NCBI GenBank assembly: GCA_951802425.1
Contig: OX637806.1
Location: 434,001 to 498,000 of the forward strand
Source of the DNA: Clavaria fumosa
Taxonomy: Eukaryota; Basidiomycota; Agaricomycetes; Agaricales; Clavariaceae
DNA length: 64,000 nt
Direction of reading: 5' to 3'
This document shows, piece by piece, positions 45,820 to 58,319 of this stretch (the stretch's first letter is position 1; each line of letters begins with the position of its first letter). Below the pieces are notes generated by a model. That model was not told where the DNA came from and did no database searches. It worked only from the letters and a program-made list of their open reading frames with translations. The translations under genes and the position numbers were made by a program.

Positions 45820-48800
45820 TCAAGATTGCGCTTTCTGAGCAATCTCGAAGTCCCGTATCGCATCCGGGGAGTCTTTGAGATTCTTGGCAGGCTCCCAAGT
45901 ATCGTCCTCCGGGGGGGATCCTGTCCATCGTACCAAATACTGTACCTGTCTCCCTCGCTTCCGCTTTGCTCTAACAAATTCCACTTCGTACTGCGGCTCT
46001 CCATCGACTTCCATACTCTCAGGTCGCTGTGGGTGGTCGGGACCAGGGGTAGCGAGGGTTAGAAGAGACTCATGGAAGACGGGGTGTATGCGCCAGTGTC
46101 GCGGTAATTCGAGTTCGTAGGCAGCGGCACCACGTTTTGCGACGACCTTAAAGGGTCCGACTCTCTTCGGCATCAGCTTTTTCCGCAGGTCCTCCAGCAC
46201 CAGGTTTCGACTTTCTAGCCAGACTAGAGTTCCTTCCTTCCAGTCCGTAATGTAGCCGCCTCACCTCTCCATGGTCCGGTTGGACTGTTCCACTAAGCCC
46301 TTCATCTTCCCTCGCATCTCATAGGCCTTCTCCAGGAAGTCGTCAGCAGCCGGGTTATTGGACTCACTAAGCCGTAGGTCAGGAAGGGCGATGGGGTGTT
46401 GGGCATAGTCCAATAGGAATGGTGTGACATCGGAGCTTCCATAGGCGCGGTTGTTGAGGGCGAACTCCATGACTGGGAGCCAAGAAGCCCACTCGTCAAG
46501 CATTTCGCTGCAGGCATGTTTCAGAATAGTGAATACTTCCTGGTTGGCTCGCTCTGTGAGTCCATCGGTCTGGGGGTGATAGGCGGTACTAGGATTGGTC
46601 TTCACCCCCAGTTGTCCATAGACGTTTTTCAAGAACTTTGCCACAAAGTTCGAACCTCGGTCGCTCGTCACTTTGGAGGGTAGTCCATGGCTGGCATATA
46701 CACGCCGTAGGAATATTCGGGCCGCTCCTTCGCTCGTCAGGTCCATGCTAATCGGTTCTAGTAGAGAGGATCTAGTTGCGCGGTCCCGGATAACTAGTAC
46801 CCCGTCGTATCCTTCCGAGGGGTTTAATGGGCCAACAATGCTCCAGCTTATTTCGTCCCAGGGTTGGATGGGGGCGGGGAAGGGATGCAGGGCTGGTTTG
46901 TTGCCTGCGCGGTTGATTTTGTTGCGCTGGCAGTGCCAGCACCGTTGGACACGGGCACGTATGTCGTTATCGAGGCCAGGCCAATCGAAGTTCCGCCTAA
47001 CGTTCTCGCTAGTTTTCCGCATCCCCGGGTGTCCAGCAGAGGGTGCGTCATGGTGGAGGACTAGCACATCGTCAACTAGGCTAGGGGGGACCCAGATCTT
47101 ATTTCGGTAGTACTTCACTCCATCAGACTCTTCTATAATGGCTGGTCCATGAGCCGTTGCCGTCTGGGCAGCTTTGATGCAGTCCAGGAGGCTTAGTTCA
47201 GTTACAGAATTAAAGAGGACATCCGGAAGTAGCGGGGCGATAACCGGGGTTGTACCATCGTCATGGTCGGGGCGTCGGGAGAGAGCGTCAGCAGTGGTGT
47301 TGGTTTTTCCTGGGTGATGTTTGATTGTGAAGTTATAGAGGGTGAGGAGAGCTCTCCAGCGGTTCTGTTGTCCATTGAGAGGGTTGGGCTTTCGGAAGTA
47401 CGCTAGGTTAGCGTGGTCAGTCCAGATCTCGAACGGCTCCTTGGTGGCGATGAGATATTGTGGCCAAACCTCGAGAGCCCGGATGATGGTGAGCAGTTCC
47501 TTGTCATAGGTATCGTAGTTCTTCTCCGCATCCTTGAGGGCCTTTAAAAAACAATCGATTATTGCCCATGCGCCGTCCTCTTGTTGCTGGTAGAGAATTC
47601 CGCCTATCGCGACGTTTGACACGTCCGTCTCAATCTTCCAGTTTCCATCATCTTTCGGTACCATTGTTCGCCGTCCGTCAAGCAAGGCCTGGATAAGGCG
47701 ATTAAAGGCCTGCTCCTCATCACAGTCCCACTGCCATTCCTTGTTGCCGGTGAGTTGGTGGAGCGGGATCGCGATCGTAGCGAAGTCAGGGATATGCCTC
47801 CTGAAATAGTTAAGGAATCCCAAGAATCTCTGGACGTCTTTCTTACACCTTGGCATCGGCCACTCCCTAATCCCAGCACACAGCCTTTCCGATTTCTCTA
47901 TGTGTCCCTTGCGGATGTAATGTCCCAGGAATTCTACCTCTCTCTTCTGGAACTTACATTTCTCCAGCCTTAGGCAGAGCGAGTTCTCGGCAAGCTTCCG
48001 GAGTACGGATCGTGTGATGCATTGGTGGGTCTCCAGGTCCGGCGTGTGGATGAGTATATCGTCGATGTACACATGAACGTGGCCGGTGGCAATCTCGTCG
48101 CGGAGGATGGCATTCATGAATCACTGGAATGAGGCGGGGGCATTGGTAAGTCCAAATCCCATTACTGTATACTCAAACTGTCCCTCCGGGCAGATGAAAG
48201 CTGTCTTCCACTCGTCACCTTCACGGATCTGGATGTTGTTGAAGCCTCGGACGACGTCCATTGCGGTGTAGTAGACCTTCCCTCTAAGGGCATCTAGGAT
48301 GTCTCGGATTAGTGGGAGTGGGTGAGCGTCCTTCTTCGTTACGGCATTGAGTTCGCGGTAGTTGATAATAGGTCTTAATTTCTTCCCTTCTTGCTTGAAG
48401 AACAAGGGCGCGGCCCATGGGGAATTCGAGGGTCGAATCCGTCCACTCTTCAGGTTTTCCTCGATCCACGTCTTGAGCTCCAGGTAGTATGCTTGTGGAA
48501 CTGAGTAGATCTTTGATTGCTTCAGTACGGCGTCATTTTGGGTCTTGATAGCATGGTCGATGGCTCCATGCGAGGGCGGTAGTTTCGAGAATACTGAGGT
48601 AGAAAATACCTCCGGAAACTCCTCATGGTAAGGGGGAACTAGCGCCTCAGTGAAGCTCCCTTGAGCCACCGTTATCACTCTTGGGACGGGGGTAGTCTTC
48701 TTGGGCAGAGGGAAGACAATTGTCCACTCGACCCAGTCGATTTTGGGGTTGTTCTTTCGGAGCCAGTTGTCGCCAAGGTAGAGGTGTGGAGGATGGAACT

Positions 48801-49209
48801 GTCCAACCAGCAGGGTGACGTTCTGGCGGAAGCTTTGTCTGATACCGATGGTCAGATTTGCAGTCTGCGTGATCATTCCTATCGCATTGGAAGATCCATC
48901 AGCATTGATCGAGTATAAAGGCTGGGGGAGGTTGCTTAGTTTCAGCCCCAGGCTTTGTGCGTATTTCTTGTCGATGGCGGAAGCTGAACACCCAGAGTCC
49001 ACTAGCACGTATCCGAGTTTTCGTCTCCCATTACTGGGGTTTTCCATGACTACTGGTATTTCCATGCAAGGCTTTTCAGGGTTTGCCTTGACTTTCTCTC
49101 TCCTCAGGTTCAGTCTAGAGGGTGGAGAAGGGGTCACCAGGACCTTTTTATTCATGGTGGGGACACAAGGGGGTACATAACTTTTCTTCGGCGAAGAGGC
49201 TGAACTCAT
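45820..49209 (-). pseudogene. pol: Pol of element H: PR-RT-RNase H-IN-chromodomain
   Basis: Protease (YVLVDSGCSASAID, YLGDNWL) and reverse transcriptase ([34 protein letters not shown]) are well kept. RNase H (IETDVSNVAIGGIL, WTDHANLAYF) and integrase (HHDAPSAGHPG, CWHCQRNK, SDRGSNF, ERANQ) follow. The first integrase aspartate is serine here (ISWSIVGPL, where relatives have WD). The chromodomain reads YEVEFVRAKRKRGRQVQYLV with WTGSPPEDDTWEP. Only two TGA codons interrupt it, at 48121-48123 and 46261-46263, both at expected CGA. Confidence 0.92.
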
Positions 49210-50957
49210 TCTTTGCCGGTAGTAAAATCCACTATTTCTTTTTCTCTAACCGCAACCAAGTCTCTCAACCTCGCGACCTCGGCCTGTGCTTGTTCCAACT
49301 GGTTGCTCGGGGCTTCCGCGGGTACTTCGCGAGCCGGGGTAATTGGAGCAGGGAGGGTAATTACTCCTCGGACCTGTTGAGTGCGGCATGTGGGCGGGAG
49401 CGGGCAATTCTTGGAAATGTGACCGAAGCCGCGACAGTTGTAGCACTGGAGTTCAGCGGGCTTCAGGCAGGAGCGGTCGACGATCATTGCGTCGGGGTTT
49501 CTGGCTGGCACGACAGCAGGTGGGAGCCGGGTCTGGGTTGTGGTTGTGCATGGAGGAGGAGCAGGGGCGCGGGCTTTTCGGAGCGACTTGAACTCTTGCC
49601 AGAGGTCGTCCATCCAGATTGCCTTGTTTCTCCACCCAATATAGGTGGCAGGGAGGGTGTTGGAGTTGTAGATTTTCTCGACGAGGGGCTGGTTAAGCCC
49701 GTTCTTGAGATATTCAATAAGAACCGACTCGTGGTGGGTGATGGTGAGGTGTGCCATGCGATAAAGTCGGTCGAACTCGGTGAAGAATTCGCGAGCAGTC
49801 TTGCCGCTCTGTCGGAGTTTCTGGAGATTGGTGAGGGCACGGGTTTCGTCGGCCGTGTCGAGAAACTCGTCGTCTAGGTCATTCACGAAGTTGGTCCAAC
49901 TTCCCATGGTTTCCATCTCGATTATTCGGTCGACCTGGGCATTAGCCCATTCTTTGGTGTAGTCCAGGCACATCTTGTTAAGGACAAAGTAAATTTTCTT
50001 TGCATCGGTCTCATACCTCTCATGTTCAGAGGCAAAGAGGAGGGTAAACTGTTGTTTGAATGTCCGGTACAGTACCCAGTCTGGTCTCCATTATAATCTT
50101 TTACCATGATTCCGCTACTCATCATCGGAGTCGAGGTCATACAGCTGGATTGATGAGACGTCTGAGGGTCCGGGGGATGAGACATTGTCGGTGTCAGTGA
50201 GTGGGTCGAGAGGCTCGGGCTGTGGTAAGTGGATGGCGGCTCGGTATCTGGCGGCAAGTGCTCTAGCTGCCAGAAGGTCGGGGATGTTGGTCAGGGTGAC
50301 GGGGGAGACTGGAACGTTAACGGGGATCCGGGAGCGTCTGCTAGGAACGGTGGGATAGGGCTGAGTGGTACGAGGCTTCCAGTCCACAATGGATCATGTG
50401 GCGGTATTGACGAGGTACTTGGCTCGGTGTCCGGTGATTGTAATGAAACATTTGCTGGGCTGGGTCTGCGTGCACTTGTGGGCGAAAGTGCGGGTGGTGG
50501 GTATGGGCGAGGTGGGGTGCGGAGACGGCAAGGCTTCGGTGGAAGCGGGGGTCGGGATATTGTCGAGTTCTTCGATATCGAGGCCTTCCAGGACCTCGGC
50601 GATATCTTCTTGTTGTTGAGTGATCCAAAGTTTGGTCAGGCGCTCGTGTAGGCCTTCTGTGAACTCGACCTGACTATAGGTCTCAAATAAGCGCTGTATG
50701 CGGAGGGTTCTGGAGGTAAGTAGTCCTGTAGGGATAAACTGCCTCTCAACGGAACGATAAACGACACTCTTTGGGTACTTTCGGTACTCAGGAGTGGGCG
50801 GGCGTGTGATTGCGGTCGGGGTTCGTCTGTCGATGTGTCGCAGACGGTTTCGTCGCCAGGTCTCGCGGATTTCAATCAGTCCCGGAGGGGGTGGCAGGTG
50901 CAAGGCGTATTGCCGTGTTCGGTAGGCTTGATCGGCAGGGTCGTTCGTACAAGTCAC
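49206..50957 (-). pseudogene. gag: Gag of element H, frameshifted
   Basis: The first part (50957-50115) starts MTCTNDPADQAYR and contains one TGA at 50394. The capsid part (DYNGDQTGY, then TFKQQFTLLFASEHERYE, FDRLYRMAHLTITHHES) changes frame near 50115 and again near 50075. It ends with the CCHC knuckle CYNCRGFGHISKNC and a coiled coil. The last codons overlap the pol start. The domain order matches the D Gag. Confidence 0.85.
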
Positions 50958-51020
50958 AAGGATGGTGGGAGAAGCCAGGTTTGAAAGAGAACCAGGTCCA
51001 GAGGGGAGGTGGTTATGGGC

Positions 51021-51033
51021 AGACTCGTTATTA
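51021..51033 (-). promoter_or_regulatory. Primer binding site of element H (self-complementary)
   Basis: On the minus strand TAATAACGAGTCT follows the LTR directly; 12 nt pair exactly with the LTR word AGACTCGTTATT. Confidence 0.7.
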
Positions 51034-51622
51034 TGTTATGGCTCACGTAGCCAGGAGTCCTAGGCAGGCTGGCTGAGTAGGAGGACAAGTGGGTGGTATT
51101 CGGAATAACGAGTCTGAGGTTTACATTGTATCTACTTACCTACTTATATACTATATCAGAGGAGTGGGGTACTGGTTACAATACAAGGAGAAGGGGAAAG
51201 GAACGGCAATAGTTGCGCATAGCGAAGGAATGAAAGTATCCAGGAAACGGTCACGTGGTCGTGGAGACGACAAGGTTAGAAGTCACAGTTGTCGGGGGGA
51301 TGGATCGCAGGCGGGGAAGAGACAAGGGTGCTAAGGGGACGGGACAACGGTAACGGGAGAGGAAAACAAGGAGATCACCGGATCTGGACTAGTCTTGATG
51401 GCGTCAAGTCGTCAGGTGTCAAAGAGAGACAGGATGATGGCATCCCGCATTGACGTTCCATCACGAAAATGGGCCGTCTCCTTGGTAGTGGTCATGTGAT
51501 GGGTAGTCAGGTGGTCGGGCGCTTACCAGTCATGTGATTGTTGACCGGCTAGTCACATGTCCGGGATCCCGGCCGTGTCTCGTGATATAAGCGTGGTGGT
51601 CACCTGACTGCGCACCGTAACA
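51034..51622 (-). mobile_element. 5' LTR of element H
   Basis: 589 bp, same length as its partner. The minus strand has TATA-like AGTATATAAG, then AGACTCGTTATT (51104-51115). Confidence 0.95.
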
Positions 51623-52542
51623 CAAATGGTCATGCTCCCAGGCCAATAACACCCTAATTCCTAGTAATGGACTCCAGGGAGGTGGCAGAGATGGTGGGTG
51701 TGTTGTTAAACTAATCCATACCCTTCCCATATGTCCACAGGTAGTGTGTGTATCCTCTACTATCCATTTTCAAGCCAGAGTACTGCAGAATTGTGAAAAA
51801 TGAATATTTTCTGTGTATTTTGCAAATTGACACTGAACCAAGGCAGATACAAATGTGGGGTGTCCAGATTTGGAATCTCCTGATTTTTGCCGATTTTTTG
51901 GTGTATAAAAAGTCATATTTTGCAAGCCATGCAAAAAAATTCCCATGGTCATAGCAGCTTACCAAAAGCAGCTATGCCTGATTGGTAGCCTGTTCCTGAG
52001 GGACCAGCCACAGGGCTGCTCAATTTCAAGTTTTTATTTTTAGCATTCTTTATTTGCCTTTGTTTCTTCAGTCATTCCTATTTGGCAGGAGCATCTGCAA
52101 TAGGCAGGGGCAGGCATGGGAAAGGACATGTATTGTAATTTATTATTGCAAGGGCCACATTGAGATAGGAGGATCACAGCTTTCACAGAGGGCTGTATTG
52201 TAATGCCTTGCAATATGCTGACAGTCATTCTTGCAATGGCCACCTATTGCAATTACAATAGTTTATTGCAAGGAATCTACATCATTGACTGCAACAGCAA
52301 CAACAGCAACAACAACCTGTTGTACCTGTACTTGAAATTTGGGTAGGAAATTTATCAAAAATTCATTGGAAATTCATCAGAAATTTATCAGAATGTCACT
52401 GTAACACTGATGGCCCATTTCAATCAGAATCCTATAGGATTCCAATCCATTCCTATCAGACTCTTAGGACTTTGATTCATTCCTATAGGATTCCTAGGAG
52501 TCCAATCATTCCGATCAGACTCCTATAGGAATAGGTGGGGGA

Positions 52543-55500
52543 GTGAAAAGTACAGCCCCGAACTCGCGAGGACCCATCACGCATCTCACCAAGGTCGTGG
52601 TCAAATTTGGTCTTGGACACCACAAGATTATCGAGTGCTACCTGGGCAACTATCCTGACTTCGACCTTCTACTAGGCGATGATTGGCTCTGGAAGCACAA
52701 TCCCACCATCGACTGGTGGACTTGCTCCCTTGAATTCCGACATTGCCGCGACCTTCCCTGCAGTGCCGCAGTCCGTGTCATCGCGAACGATTCCCCTGAC
52801 TGGCCGACTCTCTTTCCGCAAGTATTCGGGGAGGAGTTTTACAATGTTTTACCCCCACACTGTCCTGGAGTCAACATCAACATCCAGCTAGAGAATGGTG
52901 CCTGTCCATACTGGTCCCAGATTTACCTGACACCCAAGGCCTACTGCGCAGAACTCTGGAAGTGGTTAGATGAGAACCTCGCGACTGGACAAATTTATCC
53001 AGGTCAGTCGCCCTGGGCTAGCCCTCTCTTCTTCAAGAACGAAGGAGACAAGCTCTGGCCTGTGGTCGACTACAAATGGCTGAACGAAGTCATGGTCAAG
53101 AATGCCTACCCTCTCCCTCTCATCTGGAACATCTACGATCACCTGCAGAAATTCCGGTACTACTTGAAAATTGATATCCAGATCGGGTTCAACAACATCT
53201 GGGCTTCAAAGGAGAGCAAGAAGCTGTTGGCGTTCATATGCGAATACGGCCAATTCCTCTGTCAAGTCATGCCTTCCGGAGTGACTAATGCCCCTGCAAT
53301 CTTTCAGGGCTTCATGGACAGCATCCTGAAGGATCTGGTGGCCACCGGCCAAGTCTTCGTCTATATTGATGACATCCTCATTTGCTCTGATACCCGCGAG
53401 GAACTCCGTGACCTTACCGCGCGTGTTTTCCAGGTTCTCCAAGAAAACCATCTGACTGTCAAACCCACGAAGTGCAAGTTCGAATGGATGGAGGTGACTT
53501 TCCTTGGAAACAAGATCTGGCAGGGGACCATCGAGAAAAGTGAGAAGAGGTGCTCAGCAATCGACAACTGGCCAATTCCAAAATCTGCCAAGGACACGCA
53601 CAGGTACATGGCCCTCGGAAGCTACTACCAATGGTATATCCTGAATTATGCCAAGATTGCTGCCCCTCTCCATGCCTGCACCAGCAAAGGTGAATTTAAC
53701 TTAACGGACACTGCGCTAAAGTCATTCTACAACATCCAGGACGCAATCCAGAATTCGGTCCAGGTCGTGATCCCGCAGGACGGAATGCCGTGGAAGATCG
53801 AGACGGATGCCAGTGAGATCGCGACCTCAGCTATCCTGTACCAGCAACAGGACGGAGTATGGAGAATGGTGGACTGCCTTTCGATGAAGCTCTGGGATGC
53901 CCAGTTAAATTACAATGTCTATGACCTGGAACTCCTCATGGTGGTAAGAGCGCTTGAGGAGTGGCAACACTACCTCCTCGGCCAGGACTTCGAGGTCCAT
54001 ACGGACCACAAGAACCTCTCGTATTTCCAAAAGCCAAACCCGCTCAATGGACACCAGAACCGGTGGAGGCAATTCCTATTGCTCTTCCGGTTCAAGATCA
54101 TCCCCCACTCTGGAAAGTCGAATGCCACGGCCAACGCCCTCTCCCGCCACCCCAATTATGACGACCATCCTCCCTGCCCTGCCCAAGTTCTGTTACTGGA
54201 CCATTTCTTCTGGGTTAATGAGACCCTGTCCCTAATAGAGAAGTTAAGGATCGAGCAAGCCCTGGAGACCCCTCCAGAAGAGGCGGAGAAGGATAAGGAA
54301 GGATACCTCCGGGTGCACGAGAAGCTCTGGGTCCCAACGTTGCTCGTAAAGGACATCCTCGACCTCCACCACTCAGCTCGGACCACTGTACACCCGGGGA
54401 TTTCGAAAACCCAGGTTACAGTCACAAAGTATTGGTACTGGCCCACACTTAAGAAGGACACCCATGCCTACGTTATCGCCTGTGATGTCTGCCCAAGGAT
54501 AAAACCTCGGCATGGACGGAAACCGGCACCTCTCCACCCCCTCCCAATCCCCTCGCGACCTTGGCAAGTCATTGGTTGGGACTTGATCGGCCCCGTCTCG
54601 GAATCCATGGGTTACAACATGATCTTGGTGATCAAAGACTACTTAACCAAGACCATTGTCCTCACCCCAACTGTCCAGGGACTCACGTCAGAAGGAGTGG
54701 CCTCAATCCTCCTCGAGAAGATCTACGCCTACTATGGGCTTCCGGAGAAGGTAGTGTCTGATCAAGGGGGCCAGTTTATTTCCAAGTTCATGCGCGAGGT
54801 CTACGATAAGTTAGGCATCAAGTCTGCTGCATCCACCGCCTACCACCCGCAGATGGACGGACAAGTGGAGAGAGCCAATCAAGAGGTAGAAGTAGTCCTT
54901 CGTGCACTGACCAAGGAAGACCAGGCCGATTGGGCCACCGTGCTCCCCCTTGCCCAGTTTGCCCTCAACTTGTGACCCATCCACAACTCGGACATCACCC
55001 CCTTTTCGGCTCTCCACGGTTTCAACCCCGCCCCAGTCCCCGATTTCCCCACCAGCTTCGATATACCTGCTGCTGACGAGTTCCTCGCACGAATTTCCGC
55101 TGCCCATGACTGCCTCCGAGATGTCTTGTGGAAGGGACAAGCGACCGACTCCACGACGTACAACGACCACTTGCGAGAACTGGAGGTCTATAGGAAAGGC
55201 GGCCTGGTGTATTTAGACTCACGGAACCTCCCCCTCAAACTCCCCTCCAAGAAGCTTGGGCCTAAGTTCGTCGGCCCCTTCCCTGTGGAGGAGAAGGTAG
55301 GAACCTCGGCTTATCGCCTTACCCTTCCCCCAAGCTGGCAGATCCACCTGGTCTTCAATGAGACCTTGCTCAAGCCCTTCCGAGGAGACCCATCTTCTGT
55401 CCGACCACCGCCTGAACTCATAGAGGGAGGGGAGCAGTATGATGTCGAACGAGTCCTAGCCAAGAGGAAGAGGAGAGGGAAGGTCCAGTACCTGGTGAGC

Positions 55501-55677
55501 TGGGTTGGCTATCCGCCCGAGGAGAATACCTGGGAACCCCTGGAGAACCTCACGCATGCGAAGGAGGCCGTTGCGGAGTTTGTTCAGGAGAACAAATCTT
55601 ACGAAGGGGAATATGTCGCGGCGACATCACGTGACCCGCAAAGGTCGCGGACACGTGACTCGTCACATGATCAGTAA
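52543..55677 (+). pseudogene. pol: Pol of element D, RT to chromodomain
   Basis: After the protease end (LLLGDDWLWKHNPTIDW) comes reverse transcriptase (VTNAPAIFQGFM, FVYIDDILIC, catalytic residues intact), RNase H (IETDASEIATSAIL, TDHKNLSYF), integrase (HHSARTTVHPG, CDVCPRIK, GWDLIGPV, SDQGGQF, ERANQ) and chromodomain (YDVERVLAKRKRRGKVQYLV, GYPPEENTWEP). One TGA stands at 54973-54975. Many positions that are arginine in relatives are tryptophan here (LIWNIYD, KWLNEV), as expected from CGG to TGG. The last codons run into the 3' LTR. Confidence 0.92.
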
Positions 55678-56240
55678 GTCACAAGACTCATGTGACCACC
55701 ACCGACAGTATGGCCCAAATGTGTGATGGCACATCAAGCAGGATGCCATCACCCTGTCAACAGACTGACACTTGACATTGCCCATCAAGCAACCATCCCT
55801 AACGCGACCTTGTTTTCTCCTGCACCCCACCTTTACCATTATCCTGTCTCCTTGGCATCCCCATCTCCTTCCCACAATGGCTTCCTGTTCCCCTGGCGCA
55901 CTTGTACTGCTATCCTGTTCCCCCGCCAACTGATGCCTCCCTTCTTGGGACCATGACAACTTTGCAATCATCACCCGGATACTTTCATTTCCTCCCTACC
56001 GTTGCTCCCATTGCATGTCTCCTCTTATTACCTTGTACTAATATCGTTCCCATGGTCTTGGACTCCAGTATATATACAAGTAGACACTTGACACATATTC
56101 CTTAGACTTTGATATTCTCTAGAAATCGCCTCTTTCTACTTCCTCATTGAGCCTTTATGTCAGCTATCCACGTGACCCTTGTGACATTGTCGTGACCTCA
56201 CTGCGACCTTTGAGCTCCAGATTTAGGATTGACCGTGACA
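55614..56240 (+). mobile_element. 3' LTR of element D
   Basis: 627 bp, TGTCGCGGCGACATCACGTG to GACCGTGACA. GAAGGGGAATA precedes it. CTTCA at 56241-56245 is the target duplication. Confidence 0.92.
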
Positions 56241-56312
56241 CTTCATGCCTTGTATATACAACAATTGACAATGCCAACTACATGTGCTGGTACATGTGTT
56301 TACCCTCAAATA

Positions 56313-57074
56313 AGGTAGGTGTCATGAGGAACCAACACCTCTTTACATAAGCAACTGTCACACATGACAACAACCCTTTCTGTGCTGGCCACAATATTGA
56401 ATTCGCAATTTGGGTTGCTGGGAATGATGATGTAGTTTACTGTCTTCAACTCCCAGAAAGCACATTCTGGAAAAATGTTGAATTGAACAAGTTATAGGCC
56501 AAAAAAGAAAAGTCCCCAAAGTGTGTTTTTATCAAAACCAAGACAGCTGCAGCATCTTCAGTTTTTGGGATACTCACATTTGGCCACTTACATAAGCATG
56601 CACATGATGTAAATATGAAGACATGTGATCCATGGAGCGGAACATACTTGCTTGCCTGGATGACATGCCATTGCTTCAAATTCGAAGGTGTGTTCACAAT
56701 TCTCACACATGTATAAATCTTCCTAATGCACTGTGTATAGGTATGCTAATTGATCAGCTTGTTTCATTTCTGCCTATGGGCAAGGCCTCTCAGGTGCTCA
56801 AGCCTCTTGGGCAAATTGCAAATATCACAGACATCGCACTCTGCCCCCCAGCATTGTTGAGAAATTGAAGCAGGGGCTCAAGGCTTGAAATGAATTGTTC
56901 TTTATATTTGACACCACTATAACATTGGTCTTATATATGCCATTATACCATTACCAACATTCCCTGTATCAAAAATGAATTGTTGAAAATTTTCAACCCA
57001 GTTGAGAATTTGGCTGTGTTATATGTGACATGTCATGATTATGTAAGGGTGCTGGTTCCTTGTGACACCTACCT
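56313..57074. mobile_element. 762-bp DNA transposon remnant, TA target site
   Basis: The ends AGGTAGGTGTCA and TGACACCTACCT belong to an inverted repeat of about 37 bp (with AGGAACCA, CACC and TTACATAA shared). TA stands on both sides (56311-56312 and 57075-57076), as in Tc1/mariner-type insertions. It sits in the first codons of the B' gag. No transposase frame remains, so it is non-autonomous. Confidence 0.7.
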
Positions 57075-57076
57075 TA

Positions 57077-58202
57077 CCTGAAATCCCCAACATCCCTGAA
57101 CCTACCAAGGTCACCCCAAGTGTTTTGACACTGATGGAACATGATGACGAATCAGAACCATCAGTAATTGACAATGATGCTGACAATCACAACCTTCCAA
57201 CACCCTGTGCCAATCACGACATTACTCCCACTCATCTCCTGAAGGAGATGATTCAAGCAACAAGATGCCCAGAAATGGTCAAACTGCGATCTGGACACAT
57301 TTGATGGGCAGGACCCAAAGAAGCTGAAAAGCTTCCTGGTCCAATTCCAACTCAACTTTTTCAATCACCCTCATGTGTTCAACTCCAACTCACAAAAGGT
57401 AAATTATGTCCTCTCCTATTTCCAGGGCTCTGCCCTGGAATGGTTCAAACCAATGATCCTGGATGGGGAAGCTCATCCAGTTCTGTTGAACTACCAGCTG
57501 CTCACCAAACAGCTTACAGAGAATTTCAGCCTGTACAATGCAATCTGAGAGGCAGAGTTCGAGCTCAAACAACTCTGGATGCATGAGGACCATAAGTTGA
57601 CAAAATACACCATTTCATTCAACTATTGGGCAGCAATTGTCAATTAGGACAAATATGCTTTGCAGTGGCAGTTCTACAAAGGACTTGCCAGCCACATCAA
57701 GGATGAGATTGCTTGTATTGAGCACATGGATACACTCTGTGGACTCTGGGAACAGGCACATGCTATTGATAGCCACTACTGGGCCTGGCAACTGGAGATC
57801 TCTCAAGACTCCAGTAAGGTGCCTGCACCTAATATGAAGTCCAAGGGTTCCACAGACAATAATAAGTCCTCAAGCTTGTCCAATGCTGTGAAAAAGTCCA
57901 ACAAACATCCAGACTGCCATCTGACAAACTCTTCTTCCAATTCTGGACCTTCAGGGTCTAAGTCCACTGGTAACCCCAGTAATGCTGGTGGTACCAAGAA
58001 GCCCAATCTCAAGGGCAAACTGGGTCAGGATGGCAAACTGACACCAGAGGAACACCAAAGGCATTTTGACAACAACCTGTGCCTTTTCTGTGGTGCAGCA
58101 GGCCATAAGGCCAACAAGTGCCACAAACGGACCTCACAGGCCAAAGGCAACTCTGCTCAAGTCACCTCCAAAGGAGATGGCTCTGCATCAAAAAATGATT
58201 GA
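57077..58202 (+). pseudogene. gag: B' Gag, CpG-decayed
   Basis: Colinear with the B Gag: LKSFLVQFQLNF, ALEWFKPMILDGE, FYKGLASHIKDEI, and the CCHC knuckle CLFCGAAGHKANKC. An indel near 57293, TGA at 57546 and TAG near 57646 break it. Arginines of B are mostly Gln, His, Cys or Trp here. The 35-bp unit that is triplicated in B occurs once. The N-terminus lies upstream of the 762-bp insertion. Confidence 0.88.
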
Positions 58203-58319
58203 GCAGCCTATACAGTACAGCATGACTCTCTGGCTGCTCCAACTCCAATCATGCTAAAAAGATACCCAATACCCTTTTCTTCCATTGTTCTCTTTGTCTC
58301 TCTGTTTCTTCTTCTTCAG

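Larger units (their letters stand above)
45220..51622 (-). mobile_element. Element H: Ty3/Gypsy chromovirus, full length
   Basis: 6.4 kb on the minus strand with two 589-bp LTRs and a perfect 5-bp target duplication, CAAAT (45215-45219 and 51623-51627). Order on the minus strand: LTR, self-primer site, gag, protease, reverse transcriptase, RNase H, integrase, chromodomain, polypurine tract, LTR. It is the most recent insertion of this nest. The LTRs differ at 16 positions, all explained by CpG transitions. Confidence 0.95.
43977..52545. mobile_element. Foldback element (about 2.16 kb) carrying element H
   Basis: The two ends are inverted: CACTCCCCCACCTATTCC on the left and its complement on the right (one mismatch follows). 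Inverted homology continues inward for the whole length: the left arm is 43977 to about 44912, a loop of about 45 bp follows, and the right arm is 44959-45219 plus 51628-52545. The right arm has about 250 extra bp near 52070-52390, rich in ATTGCAA. Without H it is a giant hairpin of about 2161 bp, AT-rich and CpG-poor, with no coding frame. I see no unambiguous target duplication. It splits D between protease and reverse transcriptase. Confidence 0.85.
41385..56240 (+). mobile_element. Element D: Ty3/Gypsy chromovirus, interrupted
   Basis: Order: 5' LTR (145 bp displaced by the inversion, remainder here), primer site, gag (42014-43657), protease start, a foldback insertion (43977-52545), remaining pol (52543-55677) and 3' LTR (55614-56240). 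The target duplication CTTCA is present on both sides once the inversion is undone. It inserted into the leader of B', between the B' LTR and the B' gag. Few stops are present, so D is younger than B'. Confidence 0.88.

Noticed and set aside
43977..52545. Foldback element as a CACTA transposon
   Set aside because: The ends start CACT but not CACTA. No 3-bp target duplication or transposase is visible, and the arms are far longer than usual.
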